Shown piece by piece: positions 46,564 through 55,173 of a DNA stretch of 64,000 nucleotides. The DNA is from Mycobacterium asiaticum DSM 44297 (GTDB lineage Bacteria; Actinomycetota; Actinomycetes; Mycobacteriales; Mycobacteriaceae), in contig NZ_HG964937.1 in the NCBI RefSeq assembly GCF_000613245.1, positions 369,405 through 433,404 of the forward strand, written 5' to 3'. Position 1 is the first letter of the stretch. Each line of letters opens with the position of its first letter. The notes beneath the pieces are model-generated. The model was not told where the DNA came from and searched no databases. It saw only the letters and a program-made list of their open reading frames with translations. Made by a program: the position numbers and the translations under genes.

Positions 46564-49446
46564 GTGATGAGAGGGGGGACGACATTGGCCAAACAGCCGC
46601 CGAAGCAGACGCCTGCCGAGGAGGAACGCGGGTCGATGGCACGTCCGCCCTGGTTGCCGGGTGAGAAAAAGCGGCGCCGTGTCCATCTTGGGCGCGGCAA
46701 GCAGGCGGACACCGATCCGGAGATCGGTGAAGCCGACGCGCCCGACCGGGCCGCCAACGGCCACGGGCCACAAAAAGACGAGGACGCGACCGTTGTGGCC
46801 CCAGCGTCGCAGCAGTCACCGCCCCAGTCCGACGCTCCCGAGGAGGGTCGACCGAGACGGGTCGCGGTGCCTTTCGACCGGATCAGGCGGCTGCAGCAAC
46901 TCGATGCCGGTCCGCACCCGGCGCCCGGGCCGCGGGCAACCCAGCCCCCCTTCCCGCCGCCGCGCGTTGGCCTGCCTCCGGTAGCGGAGCCGCCGCGGGT
47001 GGCGGCGGAGCCCCAGGCGCCGGGGGAGCCCGAAGAATTTCCGGCGGAACCCGCGCCTATCGCGTCGGACGTCGAAACTCCCCCGGAACCGTCGACCTCG
47101 ATCGAGTCGATTGGGCCACCGATTGACGAACCCGAGCCCCAACCAGCGGCTCACGCGGCGCCGGACCCGCTGTCCCCCGAGTGGGTGGTACCGCCGGTCG
47201 AGGAGCCGGAGCTGGACTGGAGTTACGAGGCGCTGTCGACTTCACTAGCGCCCGAGTCCGCTTCGCCGGAATGGATTCCGCCGCCGGTTGACCAATCGCA
47301 GTCTGCCGCCGAGTCGGAGCCCGTGTCCGAGTCCGAGCCCGTGGAGGTTTCGACCGCGCGGGATTGGAGCTTTGAGCTGCCATCAGCTTTGTCGCCGACT
47401 TCGCCAGCGGCCGAATCTTTTTCGGCAGAGTGGGCTGAACAGTCGCCGGTGGACGATAGTGAGCCGACGGTCGAGTCGAAGCCTGTAGAGGTTTCCACTG
47501 CGCGGGATTGGAGCTTTGAGGCTCCATCGGAACCGTCGTCGATTGCAACGCCACCGCCCGTCGAGGCTGAGCCGGCCGGGGAGTCGGAATCTTTTGTGGC
47601 TGAGCCCGAACCGTCGGCGACTTCGACGACGCAGGATTGGGGTCTTGAGGTTCCGGCGGAACCGCCGCCGACAGCCCCACCGGCGGTTGATGAGACTGAG
47701 TCGGTGGTGCAGCCGAAGCCCGTTGTGGCCGCGGCGGAATCGTCTACAGCCGTGTCGGAGCAACCATCCGGGGCCGGTGAACTCGATGAGATCGAGGCCC
47801 GCGCCGCGGCCCTGCTCGAGCAGATGGCCGCCAAGAGAGCACAAGTTTCGGCGCCACCGGAACCGACGGAGATCGAATCGATATCGGTCGAGGACTCGGA
47901 GGCTTTCGACGAACCGGACGCTGAGGCACCGAACTGGCTGTCCTCCGATTTCGTCAGCGCGGTGGACGAGCCGGTCGATCCTTCGTCGGACGCCGTAGCT
48001 GATCTCGCGGAGTCAGCCCAGGCGGTAGGCGACGACGAACGCGCCGAGGCCGCCACCGTTGTAACGGCCGAGGAGCCTGCGGCGTCTGATGTTCCGGACG
48101 GCCCTGCCGAAGCGGAGGACGAAACGAAGGTCGCGCCGGTCCGTCGTCCGGCGCCCCCGCCGTGGCAGATGCCGAGTCCGATCATGTCCGCGGAGATCGA
48201 AGAAGTGGTGGTTGACCCGCCACAAGAATCACCGCCACCTGCCCCCGAGTATCGCGAAACACCCGCTCCGCAAAGCGATCTGCCGCCACCCAGGCCGCAA
48301 TTGCGCCCGCCGCTACCCCCCGCTGGACTACCGCCCTGGCCGTTACCGCCGCCGCCTGGCCCGTTTCCACCGCCGCCGTGGTGGCCTGGACCGCCGCCGG
48401 GTCGGCGTCTCGCGCCGAAGGCGCGACCCGCCGCCTCCGCGCCGGCTCCGGTTCAGCCGCCGCCGCCACGACCGGCACCGCCGCCCGTGGCCCCGCCGTA
48501 CCAGCCGCTGCGTGTACCCCCGTCGATCGATGAAGCCGAGATCACCGATCCCGGTCGGTTTGCGCCGCCGTCGGGTTGGCGCCGGGCCGTGCACAAGGCG
48601 ACGTCAGGTCATGTCAACCCCGGAGCGTCCCGCAAAGAACGCCGGCAGGAACATCTGCTCGCCGAGATCCGGCAGCCGATCGTCGGGGACTTCCGTATCG
48701 CGGTGCTTTCGATCAAGGGTGGGGTCGGAAAGACCACCACCACATTCGGTTTGGGTTCGGCGTTGGCGACCGTGCGCCATGACCGGGTGATCGCCGTCGA
48801 TGCCAACCCGGACCGGGGGACGCTGGGGGAGCGGGTGGGTGACGCGTCGACGCCCTCAACCGTGCGTGACCTGTTGTCCGACCCGAACATCCACCGCTAC
48901 GCCGACGTGCGCAATCACACCTTGATGGCCACCAGCCGCCTGGAAGTGCTTGCCAGCGAACAGGATCCGGCGGTGTCCGAGGTTTTCGGAGCCGAAGACT
49001 ACCGGCGCACCGTCGACATTCTGCGCCACTTCTACAACATCATCCTGACCGATTGCGGCACCGGCATCATGCATTCGGCGATGTCGGCGATACTCGACCT
49101 CGCGCACTCCATCGTGCTGGTAAGCTCGCCGGCCATCGACGCCGCACGCAGCGCCTCGGCCACGTTGGATTGGCTGGTGCAGCATGGACATTCCGGGCTA
49201 GTCCGGGAAGCGCACGTGGTGCTCAGTGCCTCTCGTCCGGGTTCCGCCGCGCTCAAGCTGGACAAGGTGTACGAGCATTTCCAATCACGTTGCCGTTCCA
49301 TCCATTTGATCCCCTTCGACCCGCACCTTGCCGAGGGCGCGGATGTCGACTTCGGCCGATTGAATCCCGCGACGAGGCAGGCATACCTGGAGCTGGCCGG
49401 GTCCGTCGCGGAGAACTTCGGGCGATTGCGCGCCCCGCGCGAGTAG
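46564..49446 (+). CDS. espI: EspI-like MinD/ParA ATPase with long acidic repeat region, copy 1
   Basis: A 960-residue protein. Residues 1-630 are Pro/Glu/Ser-rich and disordered, with tandem units containing STARDWSFE (bases 47341-47376 and 47485-47520, 144 bases apart) and related DWSYE and DWGLE units. Residues 700-960 form a MinD/ParA-type ATPase (SIKGGVGKTTTTFG; VDANPDRGTLGERVG; TDCGTGIMHSA). EspI of ESX-1 has been linked to control of secretion when ATP falls. The start is uncertain: GTG 46564, ATG 46567, or TTG 46585, which has GAGGGGGG upstream. It follows mycP by about 40 bases. Confidence 0.85.
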   Translation: MMRGGTTLAKQPPKQTPAEEERGSMARPPWLPGEKKRRRVHLGRGKQADTDPEIGEADAPDRAANGHGPQKDEDATVVAPASQQSPPQSDAPEEGRPRRVAVPFDRIRRLQQLDAGPHPAPGPRATQPPFPPPRVGLPPVAEPPRVAAEPQAPGEPEEFPAEPAPIASDVETPPEPSTSIESIGPPIDEPEPQPAAHAAPDPLSPEWVVPPVEEPELDWSYEALSTSLAPESASPEWIPPPVDQSQSAAESEPVSESEPVEVSTARDWSFELPSALSPTSPAAESFSAEWAEQSPVDDSEPTVESKPVEVSTARDWSFEAPSEPSSIATPPPVEAEPAGESESFVAEPEPSATSTTQDWGLEVPAEPPPTAPPAVDETESVVQPKPVVAAAESSTAVSEQPSGAGELDEIEARAAALLEQMAAKRAQVSAPPEPTEIESISVEDSEAFDEPDAEAPNWLSSDFVSAVDEPVDPSSDAVADLAESAQAVGDDERAEAATVVTAEEPAASDVPDGPAEAEDETKVAPVRRPAPPPWQMPSPIMSAEIEEVVVDPPQESPPPAPEYRETPAPQSDLPPPRPQLRPPLPPAGLPPWPLPPPPGPFPPPPWWPGPPPGRRLAPKARPAASAPAPVQPPPPRPAPPPVAPPYQPLRVPPSIDEAEITDPGRFAPPSGWRRAVHKATSGHVNPGASRKERRQEHLLAEIRQPIVGDFRIAVLSIKGGVGKTTTTFGLGSALATVRHDRVIAVDANPDRGTLGERVGDASTPSTVRDLLSDPNIHRYADVRNHTLMATSRLEVLASEQDPAVSEVFGAEDYRRTVDILRHFYNIILTDCGTGIMHSAMSAILDLAHSIVLVSSPAIDAARSASATLDWLVQHGHSGLVREAHVVLSASRPGSAALKLDKVYEHFQSRCRSIHLIPFDPHLAEGADVDFGRLNPATRQAYLELAGSVAENFGRLRAPRE

Positions 49447-49490
49447 TGAACCGCCGGCACTCCCAAGCCAACCTCGCGGTGGTCAAGACA

Positions 49491-49528
49491 GCGAAACCCG
49501 GACCCACCAACGGTGAGCCCGGGTTCGC
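49491..49528. terminator. Bidirectional hairpin between espI and the esx pair
   Basis: GCGAAACCCGG (49491-49501) and CCGGGTTCGC (49519-49528) pair with a single bulged base, with an inner CACC/GGTG stem around AAC. It lies between two convergent genes and could end transcription from both sides. Confidence 0.6.
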
Positions 49529-49536
49529 GGGCAACA

Positions 49537-49833
49537 TCAGCCCAGGATGTTGGCGGCCTGGCTGTTGTCGAGGTCCTGCACCAGCTGGTTCTGGTCGACC
49601 GCCCGGATCTGCGTGGCGTGCAGATCCTGAATGATCTCGTCCATCTCCTGGGAGAACTTGAGGCGAAGCCCATTGATCTCCTCGGGAGCGTGTCCCGTGT
49701 AGGGGCCCGACGTCAGGGTGTTGAACAGACCGTCGATCTCGGTCCGCATCTGCTCCGCGTCGGCGGTGATGCTTCGGATGGCGTCGAGGGTGTTGTAGTT
49801 CGCCTCGAAGTTGTACTTGATCCCGTATGACAT
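49537..49833 (-). CDS. Small Esx-type protein lacking a Trp in the turn
   Basis: A 98-residue helical protein beginning MSYGIKYNFEANYNTLDAIRSI, with a turn reading SGPYTGHAPEEING in place of WXG. It is followed by a long second helix ending LVQDLDNSQAANILG. No signal peptide. It is encoded 18 bases after another Esx-type gene and the two probably form the heterodimeric secreted pair of this system, resembling EsxC/EsxD or EsxA/EsxB. AGGTAAC precedes the ATG at 49833. Confidence 0.82.
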   Translation of the reverse strand: MSYGIKYNFEANYNTLDAIRSITADAEQMRTEIDGLFNTLTSGPYTGHAPEEINGLRLKFSQEMDEIIQDLHATQIRAVDQNQLVQDLDNSQAANILG

Positions 49834-49851
49834 GAGCTGTTACCTGACTTC

Positions 49852-50121
49852 CTAGGCGTCGATATTGCGGTGGGCCTGAATGTATTCCATGGAGCTGGTG
49901 GCAAGGCGGTCGGTTTGCGCCTGGATCTGGCGCATGTGGTCGAGGTGCTCAACCATCCGGTTGTGGAACATCTGCGCCTGGTTGCCGTGCCAGTTCAGGT
50001 TGACCATCTCCTGGACTTCGTTCTCCATCTTGACCAGAAGCTGGTCCGTGGTCCGCAGATGTTCGTTGATGTTCTTGACATGCGGATCGGCATCTTCGGT
50101 TACTTCAAATGGGTGCGACAT
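49852..50121 (-). CDS. WXG100 Esx protein
   Basis: An 89-residue WXG100 protein. The turn is NLNWHGNQAQMF (Trp-His-Gly) between two helices. Near the C-terminus SMEYIQAHRNIDA has Tyr but with His where the canonical secretion motif has Asp or Glu at the fourth following position. AAAGGGAG precedes the ATG. It is the last gene but one of the minus-strand secretion operon and is paired with the 98-residue protein. Confidence 0.88.
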   Translation of the reverse strand: MSHPFEVTEDADPHVKNINEHLRTTDQLLVKMENEVQEMVNLNWHGNQAQMFHNRMVEHLDHMRQIQAQTDRLATSSMEYIQAHRNIDA

Positions 50122-50192
50122 GCAATTCTCCCTTTCCTAAAGTGGCCTCGATTGAAGAGGACACCGTGGTCTGATTTCTGCGCAGTACCGTG

Positions 50193-51011
50193 CTAAACCA
50201 ATGACGCCTCCCATTGGTCTGTCGACAACTCGACAAGTTGACCGATCGCTTGGCCGATCGCGTGATCCGAGCCCGGCTTCAACGTCGTCCACAGTTGCCC
50301 GCTCGGCGAAGCGCTCGGCGCGCCCACGATTCGTCCCCTCCTGGTGTAGAACACCCCTACCGCTGCCGGTTGCCGCGAGATGCGGTCCTGATCGGTACAC
50401 AGGGCGTAGTAGACGACTTCGGCGAACGCCATTCGAGACGACAGCGCGGACCCCAGCACCATCGCCGCGCGCGGCTCAGCGCCCATGGCCCGCACCCGAT
50501 CGGCCAGCTGCGCTGCATCGTGAGTTCCCAGCAGGTTTCGGCTCACCAACTCCGTCGGTGCACCCACCGGTGTCACCTGCGCGGCCTCGGACCGGGGGAG
50601 CCGGCCGATCAGGGCCTGGCCGGCCCAGGCCAGCCCGGCCGATCCCTCGGCGACCTGCAACGCGATCTCGTTGCCTACCCGCCGAGCCGCCACACCCAAT
50701 GCGCCACAACGGATTACGCATACCCTGGCGATACCGTCGGGGGTGACCAGGCGCATCGCGAGTTCGCGGTCCGGGCGGTGCAACGCCCGCAGGATCGGCA
50801 CCAGGTCCGGTTCGATCACCCCGTCGGCGATCAGGCCGCGCGAAACCAGGCTGCGGGTGGCCGCGTCGAACGCCGCCTCGAGGCCATCCACGGTGTCGTT
50901 GCGCGGCCGCACGTCCAGCACCGTCGGAAACTCGTGAACGCCGATCCGCGACCCGACGACTTGCAGCTCGTCCTCGGTGAGGGTGAAACCGGTTTGGACC
51001 GCGGTCGTCAC
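50193..51011 (-). CDS. espG: EspG-family type VII secretion chaperone
   Basis: A 272-residue EspG protein beginning TTAVQTGFTLTEDELQVVGS. It is encoded immediately after a PPE-like gene and overlaps it by 4 bases, so it very likely binds the tip of that protein in the cytosol. C-terminal features include RISRQPAAVGVFYTRRGRIV and DQWEASLV. It is the second EspG gene in the window and differs strongly from the one at 26416. Confidence 0.85.
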   Translation of the reverse strand: MTTAVQTGFTLTEDELQVVGSRIGVHEFPTVLDVRPRNDTVDGLEAAFDAATRSLVSRGLIADGVIEPDLVPILRALHRPDRELAMRLVTPDGIARVCVIRCGALGVAARRVGNEIALQVAEGSAGLAWAGQALIGRLPRSEAAQVTPVGAPTELVSRNLLGTHDAAQLADRVRAMGAEPRAAMVLGSALSSRMAFAEVVYYALCTDQDRISRQPAAVGVFYTRRGRIVGAPSASPSGQLWTTLKPGSDHAIGQAIGQLVELSTDQWEASLV

Positions 51012-52087
51012 AGGCTCACCTCCTGCTCGGCGCCGATTACCGGCGGCGATACCCAGCGGTCGGAAACTTGCTGCAGCGTGCGCTCCGGTTCCTCGGCGAA
51101 GCCCTCCACCTGCTGCGGCTCCGGCACGGCCAGGTCATCGAAGATCGCGGTGGTCGGGCCCCAGCTCACGTGGGAGACGGTGAACGGAGCGTCACTCTGC
51201 GCTGCCGCGGGCAACCAGGATTGGCCGCCGTCGGACAGGCCGGCGCCGGGCTCTCCGGCCCCTTCGAGCGGCTCCGCCTCGCGGAAGGACTCGTAGGATT
51301 GGCCGCCGCCCTCGCGGCGGTGACCGGCCATCGGCGCGTAACCGCCTGCGCCACGGCCCATCCCGCCGCCGCCGGACCCATTGGAGGAGAAGCTGGTCTT
51401 CTTCAGCTCCTTGGCGTCTTGGCTCCCTTTGACGGGTGTGGCCAGCATGGGCGAAAGCTGCCGCGGTGCCGCACCACCGCCTCCGCCGCCCCCGTGTGAC
51501 CCACCGCCGGACTTCCCGTCCTTTTCGGCTTTGATGGCGGCGCCGTTGACGATCTGCGGGGGCACCGGCTGTTCCCACGGTTGAGCCAATTCGCCGACGG
51601 CGTCCTCGTAGCGACTCATCACCGCAGCGGCATCGGCCTGCTGGGCCGACGCGGCCTCCTCGAACTCGGCGAAACTGCCCTGCAGCACCGCGCCGTTGTA
51701 CGCCGACAACGAAGCCATCATGTCTTGTGCGGCTTTGGCTTCGATGGCTTCGGACACGCTCGGCATCGACAGGATTGCGACCGTGTTGGCCACCGCGGCT
51801 TCCTCGGCCCGTCGTCCGTTCGCGGCCGCGCTCAGGCTCGCCGCCTGCAGCCACTTGCCGAACGCTTCGAGTCTGCCCACCACAGCTTCGGAGGCGTTGC
51901 TCTCCCACGAATTTCGAACGCTCTCGATGATCCGGTCGTAGTCCGCGGAGATCTTGGCGAACTCGTTGGCCACCCGAATCCACGCGGCACCGGCTTCACC
52001 CACCGACGAGGGCCCGGGGCCCTCGGTCAGGTCGCGCGCCAGCTGCTCAGTGCTGCGCGATTCCCATACGACATTCGTGAATCCCAT
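51008..52087 (-). CDS. PPE-like protein without a PPE motif
   Basis: A 359-residue protein. Residues 1-170 match the helical PPE domain (GPGPSSVGEAGAAWIRVANE; SWESNASEAVVGRLEAFGKW), although the name-giving Pro-Pro-Glu is absent. Residues 175-260 are Gly-rich (GGGSHGGGGGGGAAP) and the rest is acidic and probably disordered. It probably pairs with the 96-residue PE-like protein encoded 53 bases upstream and is bound by the adjacent EspG. No signal peptide. Confidence 0.82.
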   Translation of the reverse strand: MGFTNVVWESRSTEQLARDLTEGPGPSSVGEAGAAWIRVANEFAKISADYDRIIESVRNSWESNASEAVVGRLEAFGKWLQAASLSAAANGRRAEEAAVANTVAILSMPSVSEAIEAKAAQDMMASLSAYNGAVLQGSFAEFEEAASAQQADAAAVMSRYEDAVGELAQPWEQPVPPQIVNGAAIKAEKDGKSGGGSHGGGGGGGAAPRQLSPMLATPVKGSQDAKELKKTSFSSNGSGGGGMGRGAGGYAPMAGHRREGGGQSYESFREAEPLEGAGEPGAGLSDGGQSWLPAAAQSDAPFTVSHVSWGPTTAIFDDLAVPEPQQVEGFAEEPERTLQQVSDRWVSPPVIGAEQEVSL

Positions 52088-52140
52088 TACCGTGGCCCCC
52101 CTTTCGTTTCCTCAGCGCTGTGTCGACGTGATTGGCGCGC

Positions 52141-52431
52141 TCAGTCCGCCAAGTCCGTTTCGGCGATACGTCCGGCATGCGAACGCATTGCGGCGGATAC
52201 CTCGTGTATCTCGGTGGCGCCCTGGTCGGAGGCTTTGGTGAACGAACCGAGCACCTCGTTGAGGGTGTGGGCGACCCGTTGCGACACCTCATCCTGACCC
52301 GAGGCGATGGTCGTGAGGTTGGGCGTCTCGGTCTGGATCACGCGTTGCATGCGGCCGGCGAGCTCGTCGAGTTGCCGGGTGACCTCGGTGACCTCGTCGG
52401 GCCGGATCGACAGTCGGTTGTACTCGGTCAT
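52141..52431 (-). CDS. PE-like small protein
   Basis: A 96-residue, all-helical protein (VTEVTRQLDELAGRMQRVIQ; ASGQDEVSQRVAHTLNEVLG) of PE-domain size but without a Pro-Glu motif. It lies between the EspE-like and PPE-like genes, as PE genes do. No C-terminal YxxxD/E motif is seen. It presumably forms a dimer with the PPE-like protein for secretion. The ATG at 52431 is 10 bases after the previous gene's stop. Confidence 0.72.
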   Translation of the reverse strand: MTEYNRLSIRPDEVTEVTRQLDELAGRMQRVIQTETPNLTTIASGQDEVSQRVAHTLNEVLGSFTKASDQGATEIHEVSAAMRSHAGRIAETDLAD

Positions 52432-52441
52432 ATCGGTGCTC

Positions 52442-53830
52442 CTAGATTCGAAGTTTGACGTCAGGGCTGTCGTCGGGATCTATTGCGGTGTCGCCGATTA
52501 CGGGCGGACTGGCGTGGCCGAGATCACCTACGATCTCGCCGCCCTGATCGGTCGTGTGCAGGAACGCCGCGGACGTGTGGCTGCCGCTGGCACCCGCCTT
52601 GCCGCCTTGCGCGCCGTAGCCCGCCGCGCCGGGGGCCATCATTCCCGCCCCGGCTATCCCGGCCGCGCCGCCGGACGGGCGCGCCATCGCGGTGCGGGCC
52701 ACTGCGGCGGCGGCGTTGTTCTCGTTCTGGACCAGCGGCGACGAAGGCATCATCCGGGCCGGCGTCGTCGCCGCGGCACCGCCACCGCCATGCCCGCCAC
52801 CGCTGGGATGTGCCGCGCTGACCATCCGGCCGGTGTGGCCCAGCGCCGACGCCGGCCCGGCGGCACCCGCTCCCTGCGCCGCCTGACCCAGGCCGGAAGC
52901 CAGACTGGTGCCCGCCTGCATGCCCGCCTGCAGGGCCTGCGTCCCGGCCTGGACGCCCATCGTCAGCGGCATCATGCCCGCCTGTAGGGCGGGGCCGATC
53001 ATGCTCATTCCCACCGACAGCATCGGGCCGAGCATGCCCATCGCCATCTCGGGTCCCTGGGTGACCGCGATGGGGGCTCCGGTGGCGGTGGTGGCCGCCG
53101 CCTGGCTGGTGAGCGTGCTTTCCAGCTCGGTGATGCACTCGGTCGCCAGCGCGCTGGCGCGCGACGCGGACTCGACCATGTTCGGCGCGGTCCACGGCAG
53201 ACCGGCCGCCAGCGCCTCGAGTTCGTTCTGGCACTGGGTCAGAATCTCGATCAGCCGCGCCTGGCCTTGCTCGACATTGGCTGCGGCGGCGGTGAATTCG
53301 CCGCCCAGCGCGGTTCCCTGCGCACCGACAGCGGCACCGTTGGCCAGCGTCTCGCCGGTCTTTGCCGCTGCCGCGGTCGCGCCGGCACCCGACCAGCCCT
53401 GGCCGCCCATGCCGCCCATCATCTGGCCTAACGATTGCTGCAGCCCGCCGGCGGCTTGCTGGAACGCCTGGGTGACGCCACCGAACATCTGCGTCGGATT
53501 CATGCCCTGGAAAACGCCAGGACCCAGCGTGCCGAGCATGTCAGTGACCGGCTTGAGCAACCCGCTGGCGAAGTTGCTGCCCATGCCGCCCGGCCCTTGG
53601 GCGCCGGCGAACTCCGCGGGAATGCCTTCGCCGCCGAGATCACCGAACTCCGGCCCGCCGGTGGGCAGTTGGCCCAGATTGAACTGGTTCAAAATGTCCT
53701 GCACCGGCCGGTTGAGCCAGGCTTGCAGATCGTTCTCCAGTTGATTGATCACAGGCTGGTGGTCGAAGCCCGCCGCCGGGTCAAACTGGCCGGGTAACCC
53801 TGCGTCCGCGGCAGGGTCAGTGGTTCCCAT
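52442..53830 (-). CDS. EspE/EspA-like Gly/Ala/Met-rich ESX substrate
   Basis: A 462-residue protein. A central helical part (AAAANVEQGQARLIEILTQC to CITELESTLTSQ) is flanked by Gly-rich regions and a Met/Gly/Ala-rich hydrophobic segment (MGMLGPMLSVGMSMIGPALQ). This layout is that of the EspE/EspA class of secreted ESX-1 proteins. The ATG at 53830 begins GTTDPAADAGL. It follows an EspF-like gene by 10 bases, as espE/espF or espA/espC pairs do. Secretion and partner are inferred from this pairing. Confidence 0.72.
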   Translation of the reverse strand: MGTTDPAADAGLPGQFDPAAGFDHQPVINQLENDLQAWLNRPVQDILNQFNLGQLPTGGPEFGDLGGEGIPAEFAGAQGPGGMGSNFASGLLKPVTDMLGTLGPGVFQGMNPTQMFGGVTQAFQQAAGGLQQSLGQMMGGMGGQGWSGAGATAAAAKTGETLANGAAVGAQGTALGGEFTAAAANVEQGQARLIEILTQCQNELEALAAGLPWTAPNMVESASRASALATECITELESTLTSQAAATTATGAPIAVTQGPEMAMGMLGPMLSVGMSMIGPALQAGMMPLTMGVQAGTQALQAGMQAGTSLASGLGQAAQGAGAAGPASALGHTGRMVSAAHPSGGGHGGGGAAATTPARMMPSSPLVQNENNAAAAVARTAMARPSGGAAGIAGAGMMAPGAAGYGAQGGKAGASGSHTSAAFLHTTDQGGEIVGDLGHASPPVIGDTAIDPDDSPDVKLRI

Positions 53831-53840
53831 GGCGTACGGC

Positions 53841-54131
53841 CTAGACGCCGGTGACGGCGTCGGCGGCGGCGTGCGCCGCGTCCGACACGTGCGTGGCCAC
53901 ACCCAACAGCGCGTGGTTGGTCGCCGTCAGCATGCCGCTCATCACGTTGTTCGCCGTCGACTCGTACATCGCCGGAATCATGTTCGCCGCCGCGATCGGT
54001 CCCAACGCCATGGAGAACGAACTCAACTGCGCCGGGGTGACGGTGCTGAACGCGGACGTGATTGCCGTACACGCCGCCTCTTGAGCCGCGACGAGCCCCT
54101 GCATGAAGTCGGGTTGCATTGCGAATGTCAT
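53841..54131 (-). CDS. EspF/EspC-like small helical protein
   Basis: A 96-residue protein, helical and Ala/Met-rich, beginning MTFAMQPDFMQGLVAAQE and ending with HVSDAAHAAADAVTGV. Size and composition match EspF/EspC-type partners of EspE/EspA. GGGGGAAAG lies upstream of the ATG at 54131. It heads the minus-strand operon with EspE-, PE-, PPE-, EspG- and Esx-type genes. The 150-base AT-rich interval before it probably carries the operon promoter. Confidence 0.7.
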   Translation of the reverse strand: MTFAMQPDFMQGLVAAQEAACTAITSAFSTVTPAQLSSFSMALGPIAAANMIPAMYESTANNVMSGMLTATNHALLGVATHVSDAAHAAADAVTGV

Positions 54132-54282
54132 GTGCTGCTTCTTTCCCCCAGAAATCCCGCCCTGCCTGCGGCTTACGCTGGTCTTTCCACCATAAGGGCC
54201 CCCGCCGGTAATAAACTGCACGGATTTTAAGCAGACTTTCAAGATCACCGCGATTTACGTGTGTGCAATAAGCACAATTTAT

Positions 54283-54633
54283 TTATTCCGGCTCGACGAT
54301 GGTGCCGTCAGAACGCACCAGCGGAGCCTTCTGCAGCTCGGCCATGCGGGCGGTGAATTCCTTGAGCAGGAAGTTGTACCGCTCGGCGGCGACCTTGGCC
54401 GCGGCTTGCGCGGTTTCGACGATCAGGGTGGCCAGGGCGTCGGGGTCAAGGCGACCGGCAGCCGCCCCCAGCCACAGACCGGTCAGCTGTCCGAGCCCGT
54501 CGACCTCGGCGCTGACCGCCCGGTCGCGGCTGGTCACCCGAGCGGTGATGGTCCTGGACTGTTCGGTCATCGACTGCAGGAGATCGCGTTGCTTGATGGC
54601 CCGCGCGATCACCGATTGCGCCAGGCTGGTCAT
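54283..54633 (-). CDS. EspL-like YbaB/EbfC-family protein
   Basis: A 116-residue protein with the YbaB/EbfC fold: RDRAVSAEVDGLGQLTGLWL, then a Thr/Ala-rich helix (DALATLIVETAQAAAKVAAE). EspL of ESX-1 has the same size and fold and is needed for stable accumulation of ESX-1 substrates. It overlaps the EspH-like gene by 4 bases. It is likely cytosolic. The match to EspL is by family and context. Confidence 0.78.
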   Translation of the reverse strand: MTSLAQSVIARAIKQRDLLQSMTEQSRTITARVTSRDRAVSAEVDGLGQLTGLWLGAAAGRLDPDALATLIVETAQAAAKVAAERYNFLLKEFTARMAELQKAPLVRSDGTIVEPE

Positions 54634-54953
54634 ACCGACCTCATCCAGGTCGGTGGGGCTTCGTCGTCGTCACCGAGCAGTGCCTCCTCGGCCTGGGCGA
54701 GATCCTCCTCGGTCGGCAGGCCGAGTTCGCGGATCACCGACGCGGTGAACCCCCGGCCGACCAGCTCCCGGCGATAGGCCACCTGCGCCCGCATCGCCGA
54801 CAGCCGGCACAGCGCCAGGATGTCGTTCGCCAGTTCCTGGGGCGGCCGGTCGAGTTCGCTGCGGTCGATCTTCAGGGCCGTCGGCAGGCCGCGCTCGGTG
54901 GTGACGACGGCGATGGTCCCGGAGCGGGATCGAACCGGTTGTTGTTGCGGCAT
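54630..54953 (-). CDS. EspH/EspD-like cytosolic protein
   Basis: A 107-residue protein. The segment SGTIAVVTTERGLPTALKID followed by PPQELANDILALCRLSAMRA resembles EspH and EspD, cytosolic proteins that support EspA/EspE-class secretion. It ends in acidic EALLGDDDEAPPTW. The ATG at 54953 has GGGTGGAGG upstream. It is shorter than EspH and EspD (about 180 residues), lacking the acidic N-terminus. It overlaps the EspL-like gene by 4 bases and is divergent from eccA. Confidence 0.68.
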   Translation of the reverse strand: MPQQQPVRSRSGTIAVVTTERGLPTALKIDRSELDRPPQELANDILALCRLSAMRAQVAYRRELVGRGFTASVIRELGLPTEEDLAQAEEALLGDDDEAPPTWMRSV

Positions 54954-55173
54954 GTAGGACCTCCACCCGTCGCCGGCTGTCCTCATTTTCGTCTGAGATT
55001 TGGCGCGGTAATGAAACTCGTCGGATCGGTACAATAACTTTCTACCGCTACAACTTGGGGGAAAGGGACGTGAATTCGCCTCGCGGCCGCACCCGGCAGC
55101 GGACCCAATTTTTTGCGGCGCGAACTCCCGTGGCGCCGGGACTAGCAGGACTAGCAGTAAGGACACGGAGCAC

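Noticed and set aside
45091..46773. 560-codon open frame antisense to mycP
   Set aside because: Its composition is Arg/Gly/His-rich as expected for a shadow of a GC-rich gene, it has no recognisable motif and mycP on the other strand has all catalytic residues.
55055..55173. Small frame ahead of eccA
   Set aside because: It enters the eccA gene in another frame and is Arg/Thr-rich; the AGGGACGTG stretch in front is more likely part of the untranslated leader.
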